NCBI GenBank assembly: GCA_024234575.1
Contig: JACKOB010000003.1
Location: 124,001 to 188,000, forward strand
Direction: 5' to 3'
Length of the DNA stretch: 64,000 bases
Source: Hahellaceae bacterium
Lineage (GTDB): Bacteria > Pseudomonadota > Gammaproteobacteria > Pseudomonadales > Oleiphilaceae
Shown piece after piece: positions 18,526 through 25,750 of this stretch (its first letter is position 1; each line of letters begins with the position of its first letter). Position numbers and translations under genes: made by a program. Below the pieces are notes generated by a model that saw nothing but the letters and a program-made list of their open reading frames with translations, was not told where the DNA came from and ran no database searches.

Positions 18526-18570
18526 ACATCATAAAACTGTCAAAAATTGTTCATAACCTATCGGTATAAA
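18526..18570 (+). promoter_or_regulatory. Candidate PhoB box and -10 element
   Basis: Three heptamers with 11-base periodicity: ACATCAT, CTGTCAA, TGTTCAT, separated by AAAA and AAAT. The central one matches the Pho heptamer CTGTCAT at 6 of 7 positions and the flanking ones at 4 of 7. Ten bases further on is TATAAA (18565-18570). PhoB sites usually replace the -35 box at about this distance from the -10. The downstream gene is a PhoX-like phosphatase. Confidence 0.5.
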
Positions 18571-18667
18571 TAGCGGCTCAAACCAGACGCGCTGCTGTTC
18601 TGCTGGTGCGGATAGCAGATAAAAAACAATTGGGTTTCGCATTCAAATAACTGGAAAGGTAACTAAC

Positions 18668-20353
18668 GTGACAACAAATTTTAAACTCAAGCTACTCGTC
18701 GTAGCCGTATCATCTTCTGTTTTACTTGCCGCTTGTGGAGGTGATGATGGCAAGGATGGCGCAGATGGTGTCAATGGCAAAGATCTTGCCGCAGCGCCCA
18801 AGCTGACTCGTATTGCAACGGTACCGCTCGGCGCTGAAATTACCGGTATCTTTAAAACAGATAACGGCGAACTGTTCTTTAATGTTCAGCACCCTGACGA
18901 TACGTTGCCCGCCCCGGAGAACAATGCGGCAGTAGGTGCATGGGTGGGAGTTGATTTTGACAACCTTGATCCGATGTTGACGGATATACCTGTGCCAGCA
19001 ACAGGCTCTGACGAAGCCAAGACCGTGCAAGTAATTGCAGGCAGCTATCAGGCGCTGGGTCGCGCGGGAGATACCTTCTCTGGTGCGTTGCCTTTTGGTT
19101 TCGGGGCGACGGTAAATGCTGCTGGTAATGGGCTTGTTAGAACGTCGCAAGATCCTGACTTTAATGCCTACATCGCTAGCAATGTTGACGGCAGTGAAGG
19201 TTATTTATTCACCGCTTTCGAAAACCGGCCTGGTGCTATGAGTCGATTAGCCTTGGCACGACAGACGGATGGTACCTGGGCCGTCAACAATGCAATGAAT
19301 ATAGACTTCTCAGCGGTTGCAGGCACGCTGATTAACTGTTTCGGCACCGTCACTCCCTGGGGTACGCCGCTGACTTCAGAAGAAAACTACGAAGCCGAAA
19401 ATACCGTTAACTGGAACAACACGGCATACAGTTCTGGTTACCCCAATTATGCGGATGTGCAGTTTTTGCAGCAGTACCTTGGCGGCACCTTCCCGAATCC
19501 GTATGACTATGGTTACATTGTAGAGATTACCCAGCCAGCGGCGGCAGCACCGGTGCCGGTAAAGCACTTTACCCTTGGTCGTGTAGCCCACGAAAACGTT
19601 GTGGTGATGCCTGACAAGAAAACCGTTTACATCACCGATGATGGCAGTGACAAAGGTTTCTACAAGTTTATAGCTAATACTGCAGGTGATCTCAGTGCAG
19701 GTACCATCTACGCTGCCAAGTTGTCGCAGGACGCCACGAAAGACATAAGCAAAGCCGGTTTTGATATCGAGTGGATCGCTTTGGGTTCTTCAAGTAATGC
19801 TGAGATTGAAAGCTGGATTAATCAATATGACGGCATTGATGAAAGTAACTACGTTGAGGGCCAGACCAGCTATATCACCGATGCCGAAATCACTGATTGG
19901 GCGGTTAACAACGTAGGCGACGACCGCTATGCATTTTTGGAAACCTTACGTGCCGCCAAAGCAAAAGGTGCGACAGTGGAGTTTCGTAAAATGGAAGGTA
20001 TCAATATCAACTATGCTGGCGTGGCGAGCGGCGCTGTGCCCTATATGTACGTGGCCATGTCTGAAGTGGCTAAAGGCATGAGCGATAACAAGGGCGACAT
20101 TCAGCTTGCAGAAAACAAATGCGGTGCGGTCTATCGCTTTGGCATTATGAGTGACTATAACGTTTCTCGTATGGAGCCTGTATTGGTTGGTGGTGCCTAC
20201 GATGCAACAGCTGCTGAAAACGCCTGTTCTGTCGAGGGCATTTCTAATCCGGATAATCTGGTTGTATTAAATGATGGCCGGGTAATTGTCGGTGAAGATA
20301 CCAGCAAGCACAGCAACAATATGATGTGGGTGTTTAATCCTCAGGGTAAATAA
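18668..20353 (+). CDS. PhoX-like (DUF839) alkaline phosphatase family lipoprotein
   Basis: 561 residues, GTG start with GGAAAGG upstream. A lipoprotein signal (lipobox LLAAC, Cys23) is followed by a short collagen-like Gly repeat (GDDGKDGADGVNGKDG). The body resembles PhoX/DUF839: GELFFNVQHPDDTL near residue 75, then GRVAHENVVVMPDKKTVYITDDG and, near the C-terminus, CSVEGISNPDNLVVLNDGRVIVGEDT. PhoX enzymes are Ca/Fe-dependent phosphomonoesterases, normally Tat-exported; here a Sec-type lipoprotein signal is seen instead. The upstream Pho-like box supports a role in phosphate supply (inference). A rho-independent terminator follows. Confidence 0.8.
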   Translation: MTTNFKLKLLVVAVSSSVLLAACGGDDGKDGADGVNGKDLAAAPKLTRIATVPLGAEITGIFKTDNGELFFNVQHPDDTLPAPENNAAVGAWVGVDFDNLDPMLTDIPVPATGSDEAKTVQVIAGSYQALGRAGDTFSGALPFGFGATVNAAGNGLVRTSQDPDFNAYIASNVDGSEGYLFTAFENRPGAMSRLALARQTDGTWAVNNAMNIDFSAVAGTLINCFGTVTPWGTPLTSEENYEAENTVNWNNTAYSSGYPNYADVQFLQQYLGGTFPNPYDYGYIVEITQPAAAAPVPVKHFTLGRVAHENVVVMPDKKTVYITDDGSDKGFYKFIANTAGDLSAGTIYAAKLSQDATKDISKAGFDIEWIALGSSSNAEIESWINQYDGIDESNYVEGQTSYITDAEITDWAVNNVGDDRYAFLETLRAAKAKGATVEFRKMEGININYAGVASGAVPYMYVAMSEVAKGMSDNKGDIQLAENKCGAVYRFGIMSDYNVSRMEPVLVGGAYDATAAENACSVEGISNPDNLVVLNDGRVIVGEDTSKHSNNMMWVFNPQGK

Positions 20354-20390
20354 TCTGCACGTAACAACATGTGCCAGGTCTCGTACTGTT

Positions 20391-20415
20391 GCCCCGGTTT
20401 ATTCGGGGCTTTTTT
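20391..20415 (+). terminator. Rho-independent terminator
   Basis: GCCCCG stem, seven-base loop, CGGGGC, then six T. Ends the PhoX-like transcript 37 bp after its stop. Confidence 0.9.
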
Positions 20416-20499
20416 ATGGAGCTGTAAAACTTTCTTCGATGCAGATGCTTTTTTAACTTATGATCATATGAGTTTTATTACTGCAGCGGGAGATAACTT

Positions 20500-21462
20500 T
20501 TGAAAGGCGTATTTCTAGATACAGCAAGTATGGGCGATGGATTGGATTTTGATCATTTATCTGCGGTGCTAACAAGCATCAGCTACCATCCCGTCACGCC
20601 GCCAAACCAGATTCAGGAGCAGTTAGCGGGTGCCGAAGTCGCCATCGTCAACAAGGTAGTATTAGGTAAAGCAGAGTTCGAGCAATGCCCAGACCTAAAA
20701 CTGATAGCTGTTACTGCCACAGGTACCAATAATATTGATCTTGAGGCGGCAAAAAAGGCGGGCGTTCGTGTTTGTAACGTGATCCGTTATGGTCGCCCAA
20801 CCATCGTGCAGCATACGTTTTCGCTACTTTTAGCGCTGTCCAATAACCTGATGAAATACCATGCCGATGTGCAGTCAGGCCGCTGGAATAACAGCCCGGT
20901 TTTTTGTCTGATGGATCATCCTATTCAAGAACTGGAAGGTAAAACACTGGGGATAATCGGTTTTGGTGATTTAGGGCAGGGTGTAGCGAAAATGGCCGAG
21001 GCTTTTGGTATGCATGTGGTATTGGGGACGCGCCCGGGTCAGGCTGCAGGTGTCGAAGGCGGGTATCCTCGTTTGCCACTCTGTGAGTTTTTACCCAAGA
21101 TTGACGTACTCTCATTGCATTGCCTGCTCAGTGACAACACTCGAAACTTAATCGACGCCACAGCGCTTGCGCAAATGAAACCCTCCGCACTTTTAATCAA
21201 TGTTGCCAGGGGTGGTTTAGTGGATGAACAGGCATTGGCGCATGCATTGCGTGCGGGTAAGCTTGCCGGTGCTGCGATGGATGTGCTAACAGAAGAACCT
21301 CCCAGAAATGGCAACATACTGTTAAGTGGTGATATCCCCAATCTGATTATTACCCCGCACTGCGCCTGGGCGAGTCAGCAGGCGCGGCAGAGACTTGTTG
21401 ATAAAACTGCGCAAAACATCAAGCAGTTTATCGATGGAAATCTGGATCGGTTTATTGTGTAA
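20500..21462 (+). CDS. hprA: D-2-hydroxyacid dehydrogenase (glycerate dehydrogenase/hydroxypyruvate reductase)
   Basis: 320 residues, TTG start after GCGGGAGA. The NAD-binding motif GFGDLGQG spans 154-161. The catalytic triad of the family is present: Arg237 (NVARGGLVDE), Glu266 (DVLTEEPP) and His287 (ITPHCAW). The N-terminal ATGTNNID matches the hydroxypyruvate reductase branch rather than SerA or formate dehydrogenase, so interconversion of hydroxypyruvate and D-glycerate is likely. The gene lies between the PhoX terminator and a convergent Crp-type regulator, with no operon partner. Confidence 0.88.
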   Translation: MKGVFLDTASMGDGLDFDHLSAVLTSISYHPVTPPNQIQEQLAGAEVAIVNKVVLGKAEFEQCPDLKLIAVTATGTNNIDLEAAKKAGVRVCNVIRYGRPTIVQHTFSLLLALSNNLMKYHADVQSGRWNNSPVFCLMDHPIQELEGKTLGIIGFGDLGQGVAKMAEAFGMHVVLGTRPGQAAGVEGGYPRLPLCEFLPKIDVLSLHCLLSDNTRNLIDATALAQMKPSALLINVARGGLVDEQALAHALRAGKLAGAAMDVLTEEPPRNGNILLSGDIPNLIITPHCAWASQQARQRLVDKTAQNIKQFIDGNLDRFIV

Positions 21463-21497
21463 ACCGCCGGTAAAATATAGCCGCAGCGGAGTGATCG

Positions 21498-22274
21498 CTA
21501 TGCTGGTCTGGCAATAGCAGGCGAGCACTCTTGCTGGCAACTAAGAACGTTGAATAACCCACACTGGTTTTTAATATAAATTTCGTTTCTATCCGCCTGG
21601 ATTAAGCCTTTCATTTGAAACTTCGAGAAAGAACGGCTAACGGTCTCGGGGGATAGGAACAGGTGTTGGCTTATTTCTATTCGAGACATCGGTAGTTGAA
21701 AGTGTGTACTCTCCTCTTGCTGGTGTTTTATTCGAGAGTAAAGATTAAGCAGTAAGAAAGCGATTTTTTGGTCAGAGTCGAGGTTTCCGGTAAGAATGGT
21801 TCGCCGATAGGCGTCCAGCAGTGCCATCTGCGAAACTTTGTGATAAAAGTCGAAGAACTCCGGATGTGAAATAAGTAGTGGCTTAAGCGCATCAGTTGAC
21901 AGTATATAGAGTTGGCAAGTGCTCAGCGCTATGGTTTCGTAAGGCAGTGAAGGCACTGGCGAGGTATGCAAGCTGATAATCTCGCCGGGGAGATAAAAAC
22001 CTAAAATGGCGTAGGTACCTTCTGCATCAAAGATCTGTGATTTCAATGCGCCACTGGTGAGTATACAAATTGATCCGGGGTCTTCGGTGTTATAACAAAC
22101 TGGTTGTCCACGACCGATAACCTTTAGCGTACCAAGATAAGCGAGTTTCCGACGTAACTCTTCAGAAAAATCATCTGGCCACCCGATTTTGTCGGGGTGA
22201 TTAATTTTGCTTTCGCGGTTAATTTTTAAAGGTATACCGACATCAAATGGGTTGGTCATACATTCTAATTTCAT
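21498..22274 (-). CDS. Crp/Fnr family transcriptional regulator
   Basis: 258 residues from the ATG at 22274, which follows ACGGAGT; an ATG at 22331 in the same frame lacks a ribosome site. A cNMP-binding-like jelly roll (GRGQPVCYNTEDPGSICILTSG..., FYLPGEIIS) is followed by a long dimer helix and a winged HTH (MSRIEISQHLFLSPETVSRSFSKFQ). The FNR iron-sulfur cysteines are not in the expected N-terminal pattern, so it is probably not an oxygen-sensing FNR. It lies 65 bp downstream of the HPP membrane gene on the same strand and may be cotranscribed with it. Confidence 0.9.
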   Translation of the reverse strand: MKLECMTNPFDVGIPLKINRESKINHPDKIGWPDDFSEELRRKLAYLGTLKVIGRGQPVCYNTEDPGSICILTSGALKSQIFDAEGTYAILGFYLPGEIISLHTSPVPSLPYETIALSTCQLYILSTDALKPLLISHPEFFDFYHKVSQMALLDAYRRTILTGNLDSDQKIAFLLLNLYSRIKHQQEESTHFQLPMSRIEISQHLFLSPETVSRSFSKFQMKGLIQADRNEIYIKNQCGLFNVLSCQQECSPAIARPA

Positions 22275-22339
22275 GATAACTCCGTCAGCTGATCGCGAAT
22301 GACATTTTGCTATAAAATTATGTTTTTTCAATTTACTGG

Positions 22340-23284
22340 TTAAATAGGGTGAACGCTCTCTTTAAGCCACTTACCATTGTCCAGCGTCACTGCCGTGTTC
22401 GCCCATACTTCAAACTGATAACGCAGGCAGCGGGAAGTTGTCCCCACATTAGCACCAGCTACCGACACAAAATCAACGTGGCGGTGATCAATGCTGATAA
22501 CCTGGCGAACTTCCCATGCTTTACCGATTTCTCCGTTGGAGTAGAACCGTCCGCTTTTTAACTGACAAGGGTGGTGGCCTTTTTGGTCTTTGTGTTCCTG
22601 CGCCAGTATAAATATCTGGTTAAGGTCTTCTGCAGAAATATCGATAAACGAGTCCAGTTGCTGCATCGCAGCGATGAGATCTTCCTGCGCCAGAAATGCT
22701 GGCTGGCGCTCTTTGCGATGTGAGCGTAATCGTTGTGCGCGGGTAATACCATGTGCAGGATAGGTTCGCCAGTGAAACAAACTGTTATATAAAATGGCTG
22801 TCAGAAGCAGCAGGCAAGCATTAAGAGCAACAGGATACATGATGAACGTGTAGCCGGCGTCATGTATTACCGGGCCGCTAACTGCGGCAAACAATGCTGT
22901 CGCCCCACCCGGGGGGTGCAGGCAGCGCAAATAAGCCATGGCTGCTATGGCGATGCCAACCGCAATGGCGGCAGCCGTTGGTGCATCGCTAATATATTGC
23001 GCACAGGTAACACCAATAAACGCCGACACTACGTGGCCACCCAATACGGGCCAGGGCTGTGATAAAGCCCCATGCGGAACGGCGAACATAAGTACGGCAC
23101 TTGCCCCCATGGATGCAACCAGCAAGATGCTTGATTGGTCTCCAAGCAGCGTTGTGCAGGTTAGATACGTTAGCAATATTCCCAGGCCGCCACCAACGGC
23201 GCCAATGATCTTATCGTGATGCGATGTTGTGTTTGGTGAAATACCTAGCGTGAGCCCAATCTCTTTAAGTATGTGGTAAAGCAT
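22340..23284 (-). CDS. HPP family integral membrane protein
   Basis: 314 residues. Residues 25-180 carry about six hydrophobic segments, with SMGASAVLMFAVP, the HPP signature LHPPGGATALFAAV and a Gly-rich segment between (PF04982). The C-terminal 130 residues are soluble and contain a helical segment, LAQEDLIAAMQQLDSFIDIS, then a beta-rich part. HPP proteins include a plant/cyanobacterial nitrite transporter; the substrate in proteobacteria is not established. Upstream partner of the Crp-type regulator; divergent from the LysR gene across 172 bp. Confidence 0.88.
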   Translation of the reverse strand: MLYHILKEIGLTLGISPNTTSHHDKIIGAVGGGLGILLTYLTCTTLLGDQSSILLVASMGASAVLMFAVPHGALSQPWPVLGGHVVSAFIGVTCAQYISDAPTAAAIAVGIAIAAMAYLRCLHPPGGATALFAAVSGPVIHDAGYTFIMYPVALNACLLLLTAILYNSLFHWRTYPAHGITRAQRLRSHRKERQPAFLAQEDLIAAMQQLDSFIDISAEDLNQIFILAQEHKDQKGHHPCQLKSGRFYSNGEIGKAWEVRQVISIDHRHVDFVSVAGANVGTTSRCLRYQFEVWANTAVTLDNGKWLKESVHPI

Positions 23285-23456
23285 TCTTAGGTGTCTGCCA
23301 AAGGTTTGATAATGTTTAATTGCCAGTGTTGAGGATTTCTGTTTAATAATTGGTCAGTGTATTGGGTGTAATTGTTTGTGTAAAACGAATATAAATGCAC
23401 TTATATATTAAAATATATGATAATAAGTCTGATGAAATACTAATCTGGAAAAAGTA

Positions 23457-24302
23457 ATGGACGTTGAGTTGGCGAGAACCTTTCTTGAAATCATGACGGC
23501 AGGAAGCTTTATTGAAGCATCACAAAGGTTGCATGTGACCCAAACTACCGTGACGGCACGGGTAAATTCGCTGGAAGAGAAACTCGGCCAGCGGCTTTTT
23601 ATCAGGAATCGATCTGGCGCGAGATTAACTGCTGAAGGTGAGCGTTTCGTAGAGTATGCCCTTGCACTGGTACAAACCTGGGATCGTGCCCGTGCAGAAA
23701 TGAAACTACCTATAGGATTAAATGACCGGCTTTGTGTTGGGTGCGAAACCAGTTTGTGGAATCCAGTGGCGGTGAATTGGGTTTTATGGGTGCAGGATAA
23801 CATTCCAAGTGTTGCACTGCGTGCAGAAGTCGGTGATACCGGAAATCTTATCGAAAGACTAAGTGCTGGTGCGTTAGATGCCATTATTGTACATCGACCC
23901 AATTACTCGTCAGAGTTTGTCATCGAGCAGTTGTTAGAAGAAAAACTCATTCATGTCCAAAACACGGCCAACCCGAAGCCGGACCTATTTGTCGACTGGG
24001 GGCCTGAATTCAGGACACAGTTTGATGCCGCCTTGCCGCAACCCCGACAGTCTGCCTATTCGTTTTCACTGGGGCCGATGGCTTTGCAGGTGCTGCTGCA
24101 AAAAGGCGGGAATGGCTATTTCCGTACGCGTGTGGTGAAGCAATACATAGAACGAGGAATGTTGCAGCGGCTTCCCGAAGCTCCCGAATTCACGCATCCG
24201 GTGTATCTAATGTATCTGAAGGGAAAGGCATCAGAAAATCTTCAGCGGGCATTTTCCGGGTTGAGGGAGTTGGCAGATGAAGACGCCAATTGGTTGTTAT
24301 AG
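23457..24302 (+). CDS. LysR family transcriptional regulator (HdfR-like)
   Basis: 281 residues. The winged HTH at the N-terminus reads MDVELARTFLEIMTAGSFIEA, then QRLHVTQTTVTARVNSLEEKLGQRLF, followed by the linker helix and a periplasmic-binding-type effector domain (from about residue 90). The HTH with VTQTTVTARV is close to HdfR rather than to the amino-acid LysR group. A GGAAAAAG ribosome site lies upstream. LysR genes often regulate a divergent neighbour; here that is the HPP-Crp pair (inference). Target and effector unknown. Confidence 0.92.
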   Translation: MDVELARTFLEIMTAGSFIEASQRLHVTQTTVTARVNSLEEKLGQRLFIRNRSGARLTAEGERFVEYALALVQTWDRARAEMKLPIGLNDRLCVGCETSLWNPVAVNWVLWVQDNIPSVALRAEVGDTGNLIERLSAGALDAIIVHRPNYSSEFVIEQLLEEKLIHVQNTANPKPDLFVDWGPEFRTQFDAALPQPRQSAYSFSLGPMALQVLLQKGGNGYFRTRVVKQYIERGMLQRLPEAPEFTHPVYLMYLKGKASENLQRAFSGLRELADEDANWLL

Positions 24303-24366
24303 CCAGAGCCGTTGTGCGCGCACGGCAGTGCATGGCTTATGATGTGTAGATAAAACGAGTGTGATT

Positions 24367-24786
24367 ATGTGGTTTCAAAAAGAAATTAGCTTAAAGGCCA
24401 GGCCCAGAGGTTTTCATCTGGTGACGGATGAAGTCTTACGGCAACTGCCAGAATTATCATCAGTTGATGTGGGTATGCTGCACCTGTTTATCAAACACAC
24501 ATCCGCCTCGTTAGCTATTAACGAAAATGCTGACCCGGATGTGCGCATTGATTTGGCCAGTCATTTTGATCATTTTGTGCCAGAAAACGCACGCTACTAC
24601 CGGCATACGCTGGAAGGGGCCGATGATATGCCAGCACATATTAAGACGGTGACGATTGGTTGCTCGCTGCTGGTTCCGGTTACCCAAGGCCGTTTAGCAT
24701 TGGGCACATGGCAGGGTATTTACCTTGGTGAGCACCGCGATCATGGTGGCGCGCGAACGCTGGTGCTGACGCTTAATGGTGCCTAG
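24367..24786 (+). CDS. yjbQ: YjbQ family protein (UPF0047)
   Basis: 139 residues from the ATG at 24367, giving MWFQKEISLK, aligned with the family start MW-Q; a GTG two codons upstream is also possible. Conserved features: FIKHTSASLAINENADPDVR, HTLEGADDMPAHIK, QGIYLGEHRDHGGAR. E. coli YjbQ has weak thiamin phosphate synthase activity, but its main role is not settled. The conserved His residues form a presumed metal or phosphate site. Convergent with the manganese exporter gene, 15 bp apart. Confidence 0.93.
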   Translation: MWFQKEISLKARPRGFHLVTDEVLRQLPELSSVDVGMLHLFIKHTSASLAINENADPDVRIDLASHFDHFVPENARYYRHTLEGADDMPAHIKTVTIGCSLLVPVTQGRLALGTWQGIYLGEHRDHGGARTLVLTLNGA

Positions 24787-24801
24787 GTCTGTAAACTGTT
24801 G

Positions 24802-25359
24802 TTACCACGAAAATAGCGTTGCAATGCCAAGACCCACGAAGAGCAGAAAGGCGAAAATACGGGCATAGTTTAGGGGCATTTTGTCCATTAACCATTTGCC
24901 CGCAAAGACCACAGGGACGTTGGCAGCAAGCATGCCGATGGTGGTGCCCATAATTACCCAAAATGTTTCAGGGTATTTTGCTGCGAGTAATACGGTCGCA
25001 ATTTGCGTTTTATCGCCGATTTCCGCAAGAAAGAAAAGAATCGTAGTGGCAACGAAGGCGCCATATTTTTCAAGTGAGCTGGGGCTGTCGTCATCTTTGT
25101 CGGGCACTAGCAACCAGAGCGCCACCGCGAAAAAAGAAAAGCTGATCAGCCATCGCCCCCAGTTGTCAGGAACATATTGCATAATCCAGGCGCCGAGCCA
25201 GGCCGAGGCCGCATGATTGAGTAAGGTCGCAACGAGTATGCCAAAGCAAATAGCATAGCGTTGCGAGAAGCGGGCCGCTAAAAACAAAGATAAGAGTTGG
25301 GTTTTATCGCCGATCTCTGCGATGGCTACGGCTAGAGTTGAATTGATTAAAGCTTCCAT
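24802..25359 (-). CDS. TMEM165/GDT1 family manganese exporter (UPF0016, MneA-like)
   Basis: 185 residues, about six membrane helices in two homologous halves, each with the ion-coordinating motif E-x-G-D-K-T (AEIGDKTQLLSLFLAARF near the N-terminus, AEIGDKTQIATVLLAAKY in the middle). Bacterial members export Mn2+. The case is reinforced by a yybP-ykoY-type manganese riboswitch directly upstream. A GGAGA ribosome site lies six bases before the ATG, inside the proposed expression platform. Monocistronic. Confidence 0.95.
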   Translation of the reverse strand: MEALINSTLAVAIAEIGDKTQLLSLFLAARFSQRYAICFGILVATLLNHAASAWLGAWIMQYVPDNWGRWLISFSFFAVALWLLVPDKDDDSPSSLEKYGAFVATTILFFLAEIGDKTQIATVLLAAKYPETFWVIMGTTIGMLAANVPVVFAGKWLMDKMPLNYARIFAFLLFVGLGIATLFSW

Positions 25360-25365
25360 GAAGAG

Positions 25366-25434
25366 TCTCCGGCGGGATTGTTAAACCAAAGGTAAGGTCA
25401 ACGACCCCGCCTGACATCGCTGACTTTACCTTAG
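25366..25434 (-). promoter_or_regulatory. Expression platform of the manganese riboswitch
   Basis: Two hairpins are possible. AAGGTAAAGTCA pairs with TGACCTTACCTT (one mismatch); its 5' arm overlaps the 3' strand of aptamer helix P1, so the two exclude each other. GGCGGG pairs with CCCGCC, whose 3' arm abuts the GGAGA ribosome site. Translational control fits better than termination, since no T run is seen. Confidence 0.6.
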
Positions 25435-25540
25435 GTCTCATCAATTCAACTCGTTATCGGTTGAACGTAACTGCCATGCGTCTTCGACGCAATGATGTTG
25501 ACAGCCACACCGGCGGTACCGGTAGATTACTCCCCCAAGG
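25429..25540 (-). ncRNA. yybP-ykoY (Mn2+) riboswitch aptamer
   Basis: On the minus strand the leader contains CCTTGGGGGAGTA, then GTCAACAT, then GAGACCTAAGG. These are the conserved 5' loop, middle and 3' segments of the yybP-ykoY class, with CCTT and AAGG closing helix P1. Known members sense Mn2+ and switch on UPF0016 and other Mn exporters, exactly the gene that follows. A covariance-model search would settle the boundaries. Confidence 0.87.
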
Positions 25541-25750
25541 GGTGCGACATTTTATGTGCTTGTCGTGCATCAGGCAACTGCTTTTGGTTGTGAGGTGGGC
25601 GCTGTTATGGCGCTAATATGGCACTGGCCAGGCGGTGCCAGCAGGTTTGCTGTCACGCAGCGAGGCTTTGGCAGGAATAATCGGCGTATATTTTGATAAA
25701 AACGGTTTAGTTTCCTATGCTTATTGAGTGATTTTATCGTGAGAGTGAAA

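Noticed and set aside
18292..18534. 80-residue ORF on the plus strand
   Set aside because: Lies across the 28-bp inverted repeat; composition follows the palindrome, not a protein.
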